NCBI GenBank assembly: GCA_934661755.1
Contig: CAKUJM010000012.1
Coordinates: 1 to 60,143, forward strand
Length of the DNA: 60,143 nt
Direction of reading: 5' to 3'
Source of the DNA: an uncultured Lentisphaeria bacterium
GTDB taxonomy: Bacteria; Verrucomicrobiota; Lentisphaeria; Oligosphaerales; Oligosphaeraceae
Shown in pieces: positions 1-7,524 of this stretch. How positions within the stretch are numbered: position 1 is the stretch's first letter; each line of letters starts with the position of its first letter. A program made the translations under genes and the position numbers. The notes beneath the pieces are model-generated. The model was not told the origin of the DNA. It made no database searches and was given only the letters and a program-made list of their open reading frames with translations.

Positions 1-255
1 CGAGCCGCGCCTGCGCGGCGTCCGGCGAAGCCGGCGGAACGAAGCCGGGCAGCAACAGACAGTTCTTCGAGCCGCGCCTGCGCGGCGTCCGGCGAAGCCG
101 GCGGAACGAAGCCGGGCAACTACTTGCGCGGCGTCCGGCGGAGCCGGCGGAACGAAGACGGGCAACTACCTGCGCGGCGTCCGGCGAAGCCGGCGGAACG
201 AAGCCGGGCAACTACTTGCGCGGCGTCCGGCGGAGCCGGCGGAACGAAGCCGGGC
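1..255. repeat. REP-like GC-rich tandem repeat, five copies
   Basis: Five near-identical copies of a ~37-bp core (about 13-50, 80-116, 126-163, 172-208, 218-255) follow one another. Each contains the palindrome CCGGC-GAA-GCCGG, so each can fold into a short hairpin. The first two copies share a longer spacer than the other three. Related copies occur at 2487-2580, on the far side of the AT-richer glycosyltransferase pair. The short ORFs across this array have arginine- and proline-rich composition dictated by the repeat and are not treated as genes. Confidence 0.85.
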
Positions 256-334
256 CGCGGCAGACAGTTCCTCGACCTGCAGACAAGGACGGAAGGCCTG
301 GAAACGAGGATATGCATGCCTTCCCTCGATGATT

Positions 335-1267
335 TCAGGACTTCTTGATTTTATTTATCGTTTCGTAGATGATTGGCAGATTGCTTAACATTGCATCTGT
401 GTAATGAAATCTGCGATTCAGCCCTAGCCCATACTTTAGAAAAAGCAGAAATCTGAAGAAAAACGGGGCATTTGCCAAATTGGCAAAATATGGATAAAGC
501 GTTTCGAACGGATGACGCCTTTTTCCATTGAATTTCCATGGTTTGCTTCTTGTTGTAAAATGTATGATTGCTGGATGTCGAATTGCATCCTCGTATTCTT
601 CCTCAGGTATTGTCCGATAATTTTCGTCTTCCCTCGCAAGCGCGCCTGTGGTTATGTTCCAACGCAACGGCAGCTTAAGATGTTCGTCGCAGAATGTGAG
701 ATTCAGCAGATCCTGGTCAAATAGCGCAAGTCTTTCCCTATATCTTTCAACATTCTTTTGCAGTCTTTGTATCCCATTTGTTTTAAGAATATAAGAAAGA
801 TTGAACAGCAGAAAGCCAGCATTGAAGGTGTTGCGACCGACCAATTCCTGAAACGGACTGCTTAATGAATGTACAGACATTGCAGCCAGTGCGTAATTCT
901 CAACCGGCATCTCCCAGACTTCCGCAATATCATCCAATACGAGGATATCACCGTCCATGTAGATGACCTTCTCCAACCCCGGCAACATCCTTGGAAGATT
1001 CAATCTAAAATATGTGGAACGTGGCAATGTTCTTGTTGTTGGAAAACCTTCCCAATTTTCCCTTCCAACATTCAGGGGGATCAGTTCACAATTTTTACCA
1101 TTATGGTTGATTACATGATACAATGACTTAAGATCATTGCTTGACAAATCTTCATGCAGAATGTAGAAACATATGTCGGACGGGTGGTAGTGTAGAATCG
1201 ACGCGATTGTAACGGAGGTACAGGTGAGAAAATTCCTGTCTGAAGCGAATGCAATGTGTATTGTCAT
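335..1267 (-). CDS. glycosyltransferase family 8 protein
   Basis: A 310-residue protein resembling GT8 enzymes (LPS glucosyl/galactosyltransferase type), which move a sugar from a nucleotide sugar onto a surface glycan on the cytoplasmic side. Seen: an N-terminal Rossmann-like start with FASDRNF, the metal-binding DxD in YMDGDILVLDD near residue 105, NAGFLLFNL, a DQDLLN block, and a late HFTTRSKPW resembling the family's HxxGxxKPW. The length is normal for GT8. It lies 9 bp downstream of the Stealth gene on the same strand, so the two are probably co-transcribed. Base composition is clearly more AT-rich than the rest of the window, which suggests transfer. Acceptor and donor cannot be told from sequence. 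Confidence 0.88.
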   Translation of the reverse strand: MTIHIAFASDRNFLTCTSVTIASILHYHPSDICFYILHEDLSSNDLKSLYHVINHNGKNCELIPLNVGRENWEGFPTTRTLPRSTYFRLNLPRMLPGLEKVIYMDGDILVLDDIAEVWEMPVENYALAAMSVHSLSSPFQELVGRNTFNAGFLLFNLSYILKTNGIQRLQKNVERYRERLALFDQDLLNLTFCDEHLKLPLRWNITTGALAREDENYRTIPEEEYEDAIRHPAIIHFTTRSKPWKFNGKRRHPFETLYPYFANLANAPFFFRFLLFLKYGLGLNRRFHYTDAMLSNLPIIYETINKIKKS

Positions 1268-1276
1268 GATGAACCT

Positions 1277-2278
1277 CTAGATTTCAAAAGAGGATTTGCT
1301 TGGGAAATAAGTCTCAAAAAATTGATGCAAGGCAGCATAATAATCGCCGACATAATAACAGAACATTTCGGGACGAATTCGCAGGCATTTAGCCAAATCC
1401 CTCTCATTGCAGAGATAAAGTGGTATTTTGCATGGAGCAAAAACACGGATCAATTCCTTCCATTCCTTTACATTTTTGAGGGTTGTCCGCCCGCGGGCAA
1501 AATCATATAAGGAAAACAAAACGCGCTGTACCGCTTCAGGGGAACGAAAACGATGAGTTCTGGAAACTTGAATGGAATCTTTAAAATCAGGTTCTTCCAG
1601 TGCTTCCAGCATAAATGACTTCCGATATGGGTCTATGACATGCCCCCCTTCCCAATTCAAAGGAATCGAAAATTTACGGGAAACAAGGATATTTGCGCGT
1701 ACACGTGAAGCCAATTTTATGTCGTCCAAATACATCTCTTGCAAATGAGCATTTTTGTAAAAATCCCGCGGAGCAAGTTTTTTCACTTTAACTATGGGGT
1801 TGCCATTGTCGTCATAGAACAATTTCTCAGTGACTGGCCTTCCAAAGAACATGTCGTCATTGGCAAAAAGAAAATATTCGCCCAATTCAGGAATATAGGG
1901 GACAAATGATTCAATGGCGTCAGCGCAAAAAACAGGAAGATATTCCTCTGGGATAAAATCACGGTGGTCAACAATGGTTATTTTAGGATGATTCCTTTTT
2001 AGCCATGCGGGATATTGGCGATCTGTGACAATGAAAATATGGTGAATCCATGGTGCATATGCCTCGACACTCCTCAGTGAATATTTGAGTTCATCATTGT
2101 CCTGCCATCGTTCAGGCACGGCCAATTCGTGCTCCGACGAATCTGCAAAACGCAGCCAATGATTTTTGCGGTTGCACCACTGCGGGTCCGAGCCGTTCAC
2201 CCATAGATACACCAAATCTACTTCCAGATCCATGCTTGCCATTCTCTTACCAAAAGTACAGTATCCAGTGTCATTCAA
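1277..2278 (-). CDS. Stealth-family capsule/exopolysaccharide phosphotransferase
   Basis: A 333-residue protein with the ordered conserved regions of Stealth proteins: CR1 (DLVYLWVNGSDP), CR2 (RWQDNDELKYSLRSVEAYAPW with IFIVTDRQ and a later VDHRDFIP), CR3 (YFLFANDDMFFG) and a short CR4-like C-terminus. Family members transfer hexose-1-phosphate to build phosphodiester-linked capsule polymers. The start is uncertain: the first ATG (2278) precedes a second one at MASMDLEVDL, 13 codons in, just before CR1. It is probably the first gene of a two-gene unit with the GT8 gene. AT-rich codon use sets it apart from the neighbours. Confidence 0.88.
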   Translation of the reverse strand: MNDTGYCTFGKRMASMDLEVDLVYLWVNGSDPQWCNRKNHWLRFADSSEHELAVPERWQDNDELKYSLRSVEAYAPWIHHIFIVTDRQYPAWLKRNHPKITIVDHRDFIPEEYLPVFCADAIESFVPYIPELGEYFLFANDDMFFGRPVTEKLFYDDNGNPIVKVKKLAPRDFYKNAHLQEMYLDDIKLASRVRANILVSRKFSIPLNWEGGHVIDPYRKSFMLEALEEPDFKDSIQVSRTHRFRSPEAVQRVLFSLYDFARGRTTLKNVKEWKELIRVFAPCKIPLYLCNERDLAKCLRIRPEMFCYYVGDYYAALHQFFETYFPSKSSFEI

Positions 2279-2486
2279 GGTTTAACGCCCTGGCGACCAT
2301 TCAAGGTATTCATTAAGAAAAACGGCATTATTCTCAACGGGAAACCTGGTCTAAGATAACCCCGAAAACTAATTGGAAACTTGAAAAAGTAAACGCACCT
2401 TCGCAGGAATAAACGCACTCCAAGGTGAAAAAAGCGTGCGTTTATTTCCGCAAAGTCGTGCATTCTATTCCGCAAGCTTTTTTCCG

Positions 2487-2580
2487 CGGCGTCCGGCGAA
2501 GCCGACGGAACGAAGCCGGGCCGCTGCAGACACGTCCGGCGAAGCCGGCGGAACGCTTGTGCGGCGTCCGGCTTCTGGTA
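2487..2580. repeat. REP-like repeat, degenerate copies
   Basis: Two to three partial copies of the same core as at 1-255, in the same orientation, including a full palindromic unit (2487-2520) and truncated ones ending at about 2575. The sequence after the first copy, CCGCTGCAGACA, also matches the CCGCGGCAGACA that follows the left-hand array at about 255. The glycosyltransferase pair thus sits between direct copies of one repeat. Confidence 0.8.
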
Positions 2581-2602
2581 TGCGCGGCATGCACAACAAC
2601 TT

Positions 2603-2738
2603 GGTGGTGAAAGTCCACTACAGACTTGGCAACAGGTACTATTAGCGAAGAGCAAGGGCGTCCACCGCGGGGTGGAATCTGAAAGAAGCTGGACGCAAAT
2701 TCCCGATCTGACGAACAGAAATCACATACAATGTGAAC
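2603..2738 (+). mobile_element. 5' fragment of a group II intron (domain I), no reverse transcriptase
   Basis: The stretch contains, in order, GGTGAAAGTCC, GGCAACAGGTACTATTAGC, GAGCAAGGGCGTCCACC, GGAATCTGAAAGAAGCTGG and CTGACGAACAGAAATC. I recognise this order from the 5' domain I region of bacterial group II introns. No intron-encoded reverse transcriptase and no domain V-like hairpin follow within 450 bp, so it is a remnant. Recognition is from memory of the family; a covariance model search would settle it. Confidence 0.5.
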
Positions 2739-2771
2739 TTCCAGAAATTTTGACACTAAAATCCGCATGGT

Positions 2772-2906
2772 TCATCCACGGATGAAGCAGAGTATCTCCT
2801 CGTAGGTGTGGTCGCTCTTCTTGGCTGCTTCCATCAGTTCCCTGCGGCGGATTTCCTCGCGTCTCTCCATCAGCGCCTCCAGCGCCTTCACCGCCCTTTC
2901 GTACAT
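2772..2906 (-). CDS. very short ORF or C-terminal gene remnant
   Basis: This 44-codon frame begins MYERAVKALEALMERREE and ends HTYEEILCFIRG. The composition is charged, helical and protein-like, unlike the arginine-rich shadow frames around it. An AAAGGAG lies directly before the ATG, and an in-frame TGA lies a few codons upstream. It could be the surviving 3' end of a mobile-element gene or a true small protein. I do not recognise a family. The rest of 2279-3208 holds repeat and intron fragments, a run of ten G at 3132-3141 and a 10-bp inverted repeat (3058-3067 with 3093-3102), with no other gene I can support. Confidence 0.3.
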   Translation of the reverse strand: MYERAVKALEALMERREEIRRRELMEAAKKSDHTYEEILCFIRG

Positions 2907-3208
2907 CTCCTTTGCCCCGCCACGTTTTCATTGCACAACAGCCAGGGAGGGAACTTGTTTCCTACCCAAACGTGTGGTCATGAAACGGCATTTTCCATGA
3001 TATTGCGAAAAACGCCCAAGCAATCGAAATGGGTGGAAAGGGAACGCCCCAGGCACAAAACCGCCGATTTTTGCCAATAGCTCAAAAAGCGGTCGGCGGT
3101 TTGCGTATTATGGAAGTCGCACAATGAAAGCGGGGGGGGGGATGCCCGAAGTCCCTCCTGTCCGCATGCGGCTCGGCAAACACGGAGAAGCTGGTTGAAA
3201 CCATCCTT

Positions 3209-4843
3209 CTATCCGATGAGCAGTTTGATGTCATCGTCGACTGTCCCGATGCCCGCGATGCCAAAGGTATCGACCAATGTCTTCGCCACGTTGGGCGAAA
3301 GGAATGCCGGGAGCATCGGCCCGATGTGGATGTTCTTCACGCCGAGTGACAGCAACGCCAGCAGGACGATGACCGCCTTCTGCTCGTACCAGGCGATGTT
3401 GTAGGCAATGGGCAGCTGGTTGATGTCGTCCAGGCCCAAGACCTCCTTCAGCTTCAGTGCAATCAATGCCAGCGAGTAGGAGTCATTGCACTGCCCCGCG
3501 TCCAGGACGCGGGGGATGCCGCTGATGTCGCCCAGGTCCAGCTTGTTATATTTGTACTTGGCGCAGCCGGCCGTGAGGATGACCACGTCCCTGGGCAGCC
3601 CCTTGGCGAAGTCGGTGTAGTAGTCTCGGCTCTTCATGCGTCCATCGCATCCCGCCATGACCACGAACTTGCGGATGGCTCCAGATTTGACTGCCGCAAC
3701 CACCTTGTCCGCCAACGCGAAGACCTGCTCGTGGGCAAAGCCGCCCACAATCGTGCCCGTCTCCAGCAACTCCGGCGAACGGCATCCCCTGGCCTGTTCG
3801 ATAATGGGCGAGAAGTCCTTTACTTCACCGTAGGCGGCATCGATGTGCCGACATCCCGGGAAGCCGACCGTGCCCGTGGTCCAAAGGCGCTCCCTGTAAC
3901 TCTCGGCGGGCGGGACAATGCAGTTGGTAGTCATCAGGATGGGACCGTGGAAGGACTCGAACTCCTCCTTCTGCTTCCACCAGGCATTGCCGTAGTTTCC
4001 TGCGAAGTGCGGGTATTTCTTGAACGCCGGATAGTAGTGGGCGGGAAGCATTTCGGAATGGGTGTAGACATCTATCCCCTGTCCCGCCGACTGATCCAGA
4101 AGCATCTCCAGGTCCCGCAGGTCGTGTCCGGAAACAAGGATGCCGGGGCGATCGCGAACCCCCAGGTCGACCTCCGTGATTTCGGGATTGCCGTAGGCGC
4201 CGGTGTTCGCCCTGTCCAAAAGCGCCATGCCCTGCACGCCGTATTTCCCCGTCTCCAGTGCCAGCGCGGTCAGCGCCGCGGCGGACAGCGAATCATCCAG
4301 CGTCTTTGCCAGGGCCGACTGGAGGAAGGCGTCGATGGCCGCATCATCCTGCAGGAGCGCATTGGCGTGCTTCACATAGGCGGCAAGACCCTTGAGGCCA
4401 TAGAGGACGAGGGCGCGAAGGCTGCGAATGTCCTCGTCCGCTGTCGCCAGGACACCCACGGCAGCCGCCTTGGAGGCGAAGGCCTCCTGCCGCGCATCCC
4501 ATGTCGCCGCGTCCGGCAGCCCCGTCGTATCGGCAAGCGACGCCAGCAACGCCCGCTTTGCGTCCAGCGTCTGGATGATGCGCCGTACAATGGCCTCCCG
4601 GTCAAAATTGACATTGGTGATGGTCACGAAGAGGTTGGTGGTGACCAGGTGGTTGATTTCCGCCGGAATCTCCTTGCCGGCCGCTCGCATTCTCGTGGCG
4701 ATGTCAGACAGCCCTGCCGTCACATGGACGAGCAGGTCTTGCATCGCGGCGACCTCCGGCTTCTTCCCGCAGACGCCGCAGAGGGTGCATCCCCTGCAGC
4801 CTGCGGCCTCCTGGCATTGAAAGCAGAACATCTTGTTCTCCAT
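3209..4843 (-). CDS. hcp: hybrid cluster protein (hydroxylamine reductase)
   Basis: 544 residues, normal for the family. Hcp carries a [4Fe-4S] cluster and a hybrid Fe-S-O cluster; it reduces hydroxylamine in vitro and is tied to nitric oxide/nitrosative stress defence in vivo. The N-terminus begins MFCFQCQEAAG and its cysteines fit C-X2-C-X8-C-X5-C, the pattern of strict anaerobes. Hybrid-cluster ligand segments are visible later: MAGCDGR, TAGCAKYKYN and LDAGQCNDSYS. It follows a TetR regulator by 52 bp on the same strand, so the two probably form a regulator-led operon. No Hcr reductase is adjacent. Confidence 0.96.
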   Translation of the reverse strand: MENKMFCFQCQEAAGCRGCTLCGVCGKKPEVAAMQDLLVHVTAGLSDIATRMRAAGKEIPAEINHLVTTNLFVTITNVNFDREAIVRRIIQTLDAKRALLASLADTTGLPDAATWDARQEAFASKAAAVGVLATADEDIRSLRALVLYGLKGLAAYVKHANALLQDDAAIDAFLQSALAKTLDDSLSAAALTALALETGKYGVQGMALLDRANTGAYGNPEITEVDLGVRDRPGILVSGHDLRDLEMLLDQSAGQGIDVYTHSEMLPAHYYPAFKKYPHFAGNYGNAWWKQKEEFESFHGPILMTTNCIVPPAESYRERLWTTGTVGFPGCRHIDAAYGEVKDFSPIIEQARGCRSPELLETGTIVGGFAHEQVFALADKVVAAVKSGAIRKFVVMAGCDGRMKSRDYYTDFAKGLPRDVVILTAGCAKYKYNKLDLGDISGIPRVLDAGQCNDSYSLALIALKLKEVLGLDDINQLPIAYNIAWYEQKAVIVLLALLSLGVKNIHIGPMLPAFLSPNVAKTLVDTFGIAGIGTVDDDIKLLIG

Positions 4844-4895
4844 GGCATCTATTCCTGTGGTTTGTGGTTTGGGAGCGGTTCCAGGCCGCTCCGGA

Positions 4896-5471
4896 TTATG
4901 GTTTCACAAGCAACATCCTCAAGCTGTCCTGCAGCTCCAGACGCTGCTCCGTCAAATCGAACGCCCCGTTGGAAAGCCCCCACTGCTTGATGAGCAGGCG
5001 AAGCGGGCCGACGACCATTCGGAAAAGAGTGTCGGGGGGGATGTCCCCGCGGATTTCCCCGGCGTCAACCGCCTCCTGGAAATGGCGAAGCAACTCCTGG
5101 CGATGACGATGCATCATCCCCCGCAGAAATTGCTCGACTTCCGGGGCGCTCTGGAACAGCTCCTCCGCAAACACCACGCGGGCCAGGTCGGGGGTCGCAA
5201 GCACCAGCTCCGTCCGTCTGGCCATGAAATCCTCCACCGCTTCCCAGCCACGCAGGGAGTCATCCGGCGCCTCCAGATTCCCCTCAAAACGCATCACCAG
5301 CGCCTCCAGGATCTCCCGCTTGCCGGTGAAATGGGCATAGAGCGCGGCCTCCGTCAGATGCAACTGCCTGCTGATATGCCGAATGGTCAGGTTGCCGATG
5401 CCGCCCTCCGAAACCAGCCGCAAGGCGGTGTCCACTATCTCATTTTGCCTAGGTGTGAGTTTGCGTTTCAT
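4896..5471 (-). CDS. TetR/AcrR-family transcriptional regulator
   Basis: About 191 residues from the preferred start. The N-terminal helix-turn-helix is clear: RQNEIVDTALRLVSEGG, then LTIRHISRQLHLTEAALYAHFTGKREIL. The C-terminal half is a divergent ligand/dimer domain. An upstream ATG at 5495 would add eight residues, but the ATG at 5471 has an AAAAGGGC ribosome-binding match, while the first has none. It heads the tetR-hcp unit. A perfect 16-bp palindrome lies 30 bp upstream, so autoregulation together with hcp is likely. The ligand is unknown; a nitrosative or redox signal would fit the partner gene, as inference only. Confidence 0.9.
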   Translation of the reverse strand: MKRKLTPRQNEIVDTALRLVSEGGIGNLTIRHISRQLHLTEAALYAHFTGKREILEALVMRFEGNLEAPDDSLRGWEAVEDFMARRTELVLATPDLARVVFAEELFQSAPEVEQFLRGMMHRHRQELLRHFQEAVDAGEIRGDIPPDTLFRMVVGPLRLLIKQWGLSNGAFDLTEQRLELQDSLRMLLVKP

Positions 5472-5501
5472 TGTCGATGAGCCCTTTTCCACCATTGATT
5501 A

Positions 5502-5517
5502 ATTAACGTTAGTTAAT
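5502..5517 (-). promoter_or_regulatory. candidate TetR operator
   Basis: ATTAAC-GTTA-GTTAAT is a perfect 6+4+6 inverted repeat directly upstream of the TetR gene start, inside an AT-rich patch with overlapping TTAATTAA. TetR proteins typically bind such short palindromes in their own promoter. Binding is inferred from position and symmetry only. Confidence 0.55.
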
Positions 5518-5720
5518 ATAAAGCTGCATTCGTATTTCGCAAGTGTCCGCCGTTATTCATGTTGATGACAATAGTGCCGGAATCCACTCCGTTTTTTTTT
5601 CGCCGAAAAAACGTTTTTTTAAAATTCTGTTGCGGGTTTTCGGCATTCCGTTGGATACGAAAGTGACGGGCAATGAGGCCGGTCAATCAGAACCACCCCC
5701 CAAAAAACAGGGTCACTGAA

Positions 5721-6338
5721 ATGAACACAAGCAGATTCCTATCCATCCCCGCGGAGGAGTACCATTCCGCCAGCAGGCGCGGCAGGCAGATGTCGAGCCA
5801 CCCTCTGGCCGCCATCCGCGAATCACCCGAACTCTATCGCCGCAAGACCAGCGGCAAAATCGTCAGCTCCAAGGACTTCGGCTTCATCGTGAAGCTCCAG
5901 AAGTCGGTCTGGCTGCACACCGCGGTATCCGCCCTCCTGGACGACGGCCTCCCCAAGGCGACCGTCCGTGCCGAATACTGCGGCGTCCCCTGCCAGATGC
6001 ACATGGACTGGTTCTCCGAAAAACATGGGCTGGTCGACCTCAAGACCTGCGACAGCCTCAAGTGGTTCGAGGGCGACTGCAAGCGCTTCGGCTATGTGTT
6101 CCAGATGGCCTTCTACCGCGCCGTCCTGCGCGAGGCCACGGGCGAGACCGCACCCGTCCACCTCATCGCGGTGGAGAAGAACGAGCCGTTCAGCACGGGC
6201 GTATGGGAAATGCCTGGGGACGTCCTCGACCAGGCCGAGAAGGTCAACGAGGCCGCTCTCGCCCGCTACCGCAAATGCCTCCAGACCGGCGAATGGCCGA
6301 CCGGCTACGAGGAGACCAGGGTCATCACCAGCCTATAA
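5721..6338 (+). CDS. RecE/exonuclease VIII-like phage nuclease, internally deleted
   Basis: About 205 residues from the ATG at 5721; an earlier in-frame ATG at 5673 would add 16. The protein looks like DUF3799-type exodeoxyribonuclease VIII, a PD-(D/E)XK nuclease that resects dsDNA for phage recombination. Seen: IPAEEYHSASRRGRQMSSH and ESPELYRRKTSGKI at the N-terminus, then RAEYCGVPCQMHMDWFS and the catalytic-type GLVDLKTC. Between TSGKI and KLQKSVW, the segment family members use for the LGRAAH-type helix and following region appears to be missing, so a deletion of tens of residues is likely. The gene is followed 13 bp later by the AAA ATPase. Probably inactive. Confidence 0.72.
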   Translation: MNTSRFLSIPAEEYHSASRRGRQMSSHPLAAIRESPELYRRKTSGKIVSSKDFGFIVKLQKSVWLHTAVSALLDDGLPKATVRAEYCGVPCQMHMDWFSEKHGLVDLKTCDSLKWFEGDCKRFGYVFQMAFYRAVLREATGETAPVHLIAVEKNEPFSTGVWEMPGDVLDQAEKVNEAALARYRKCLQTGEWPTGYEETRVITSL

Positions 6339-6351
6339 GGAGAAAAGAAAC

Positions 6352-7401
6352 ATGTCAATGCTCGAGAACATCATGCGAGGAAGAGAGAACAAGCCTCCGT
6401 GCCTCTTCATCTACGGACAGGAGGGGGTGGGCAAGTCCACCGTCGGCGCCGCCGCGCCGAATCCCGTGTTCGTGCAGACCGAGGACGGCCTCGGCGAAAT
6501 CGACACCGCCAAGTTCCCGCTGGCCAATACCTTGGACGAGGTTCTGAAAAACCTGGCGGCACTCAGGGACGAGCCGCACGAGTTCAAGACCGTGGCGCTG
6601 GACTCCGCCGACTGGCTTGAGCGACTCATCCGGGACCAGGTGTGCGCCGAGTCCGGCGTCCGCTCCATCGAGAAGGCGGACGGCGGCTACGGCAAGGGCT
6701 GCGTCCACGCCCTGGGCCACTGGCGCAAGGCGGTCGCGCGGCTCAACGACCTACGCGAGACGCGCGGGATGATTGTCATCGTCATCGCGCACAGCAAGGT
6801 CGAGCGGTTAGAGGCCCCGGAGAACTCCGCCTACGACCGCTACACGCCCCGGCTGCACAAGTCGGCGATCAGCCTCCTGTGCGATTGGGCGGACGCCGTC
6901 CTCTTCGCGACCAAGCGCTTCCGCGTGAGCAAGGAACAAGGCGGCGGCTTTCAGGGCGAACGCGCCATCGCGACCGCCATCGGCGCGGACGGCGGGGAGT
7001 GCGTCCTGCGCACCGTCGGCAGCCCCGCCGGCGTCGCCAAGAGCCGCTTCGGCCTCCCCTCCGAAATCCCGCTATCGTGGCAGGCCTTCATCGTCGCGTA
7101 CGCGACGGCGAAGGTAGGCGGAAATGTCGGAAAAAACCGTGACCGCCCGGCATCGCCAGGTCTGCTACCTGCGCAATGGGCGCATCGAGGCGGGCGGGAG
7201 ATGCCGCCTCATCCGCGACGACTTCTGGCCCTTGATGACGTGGTTCGAGCACTTCCGCTGCCCGGCGGCCACGGCCGTCGCCGCCGAGCCACACCGCCCA
7301 AATCCCCCCCCCCATCCTCCTCTCTTTCACGCGCTCTTACACGCGCGCGCGATAGCCTTATAGGTGGGCCATATACCCCCCGCCCGACCACCCAGCCTTA
7401 A
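6352..7401 (+). CDS. phage-type AAA/RecA-like ATP-binding protein with run-on C-terminus
   Basis: 349 residues as read; AAGGAGAAAAG precedes the ATG. The first ~255 residues look like phage nucleotide-binding proteins that accompany RecE/RecT modules: Walker A YGQEGVGKST near residue 24, a Walker B-like VALDSADW near 85, and IVIVIAHSK as the sensor strand. After about residue 258 the sequence turns into proline/arginine-rich low-complexity reading that crosses a run of ten C (7304-7313) and ends inside a dispersed repeat. The natural end has therefore probably been lost or frameshifted near 7125. With the upstream nuclease this is a decayed prophage fragment. Confidence 0.7.
   Translation: MSMLENIMRGRENKPPCLFIYGQEGVGKSTVGAAAPNPVFVQTEDGLGEIDTAKFPLANTLDEVLKNLAALRDEPHEFKTVALDSADWLERLIRDQVCAESGVRSIEKADGGYGKGCVHALGHWRKAVARLNDLRETRGMIVIVIAHSKVERLEAPENSAYDRYTPRLHKSAISLLCDWADAVLFATKRFRVSKEQGGGFQGERAIATAIGADGGECVLRTVGSPAGVAKSRFGLPSEIPLSWQAFIVAYATAKVGGNVGKNRDRPASPGLLPAQWAHRGGREMPPHPRRLLALDDVVRALPLPGGHGRRRRATPPKSPPPSSSLSRALTRARDSLIGGPYTPRPTTQP
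7124..7363 (+). CDS. possible truncated small phage protein
   Basis: This frame overlaps the run-on end of the ATPase. It starts at an ATG preceded by AGGCGGAA, and its first ~48 residues (MSEKTVTARHRQVCYLR, then DDFWPLMTWFEHFRC) look like real protein. The remainder is low complexity across the poly-C run. It could be the next gene of the phage module, cut off. No family recognised. Confidence 0.25.
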   Translation: MSEKTVTARHRQVCYLRNGRIEAGGRCRLIRDDFWPLMTWFEHFRCPAATAVAAEPHRPNPPPHPPLFHALLHARAIAL

Positions 7402-7479
7402 GCTAACCGCCCCGCGCGGCATTGCCAGTCGCAAGCGCCATAATCCCCAAAAGTGTGCGATTGGCACACACTTTACAAA
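7343..7479. repeat. dispersed ~135-bp repeat, copy 1
   Basis: From the GCGCGCGC tract through CCTTATAGGTGGGCCAT, TAAGCTAACCGCCCC and AATCCCCAAAAGTGTGCG to CACTTTACAAA, this stretch is nearly the same as 48027-48158, 40 kb away. Its end carries a hairpin, AAGTGTGC with GCACACACTT. It begins right where the phage remnant ends. Confidence 0.85.
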
Positions 7480-7524
7480 ACGCCACGCTCAAGCCCAGCC
7501 CTTGGGGCGTCTTCCGACAGCCAC

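Noticed and set aside
2275..2655. 126-residue minus-strand ORF over the REP copies
   Set aside because: Composition follows the repeat sequence (PGFVP, SAGFAG-type peptides), and its start lies in the intron fragment.
3731..4990. 419-residue plus-strand ORF opposite hcp
   Set aside because: Antisense shadow of hcp, which has full family motifs; the antisense protein is Arg/Gly/Gln-rich without any domain.
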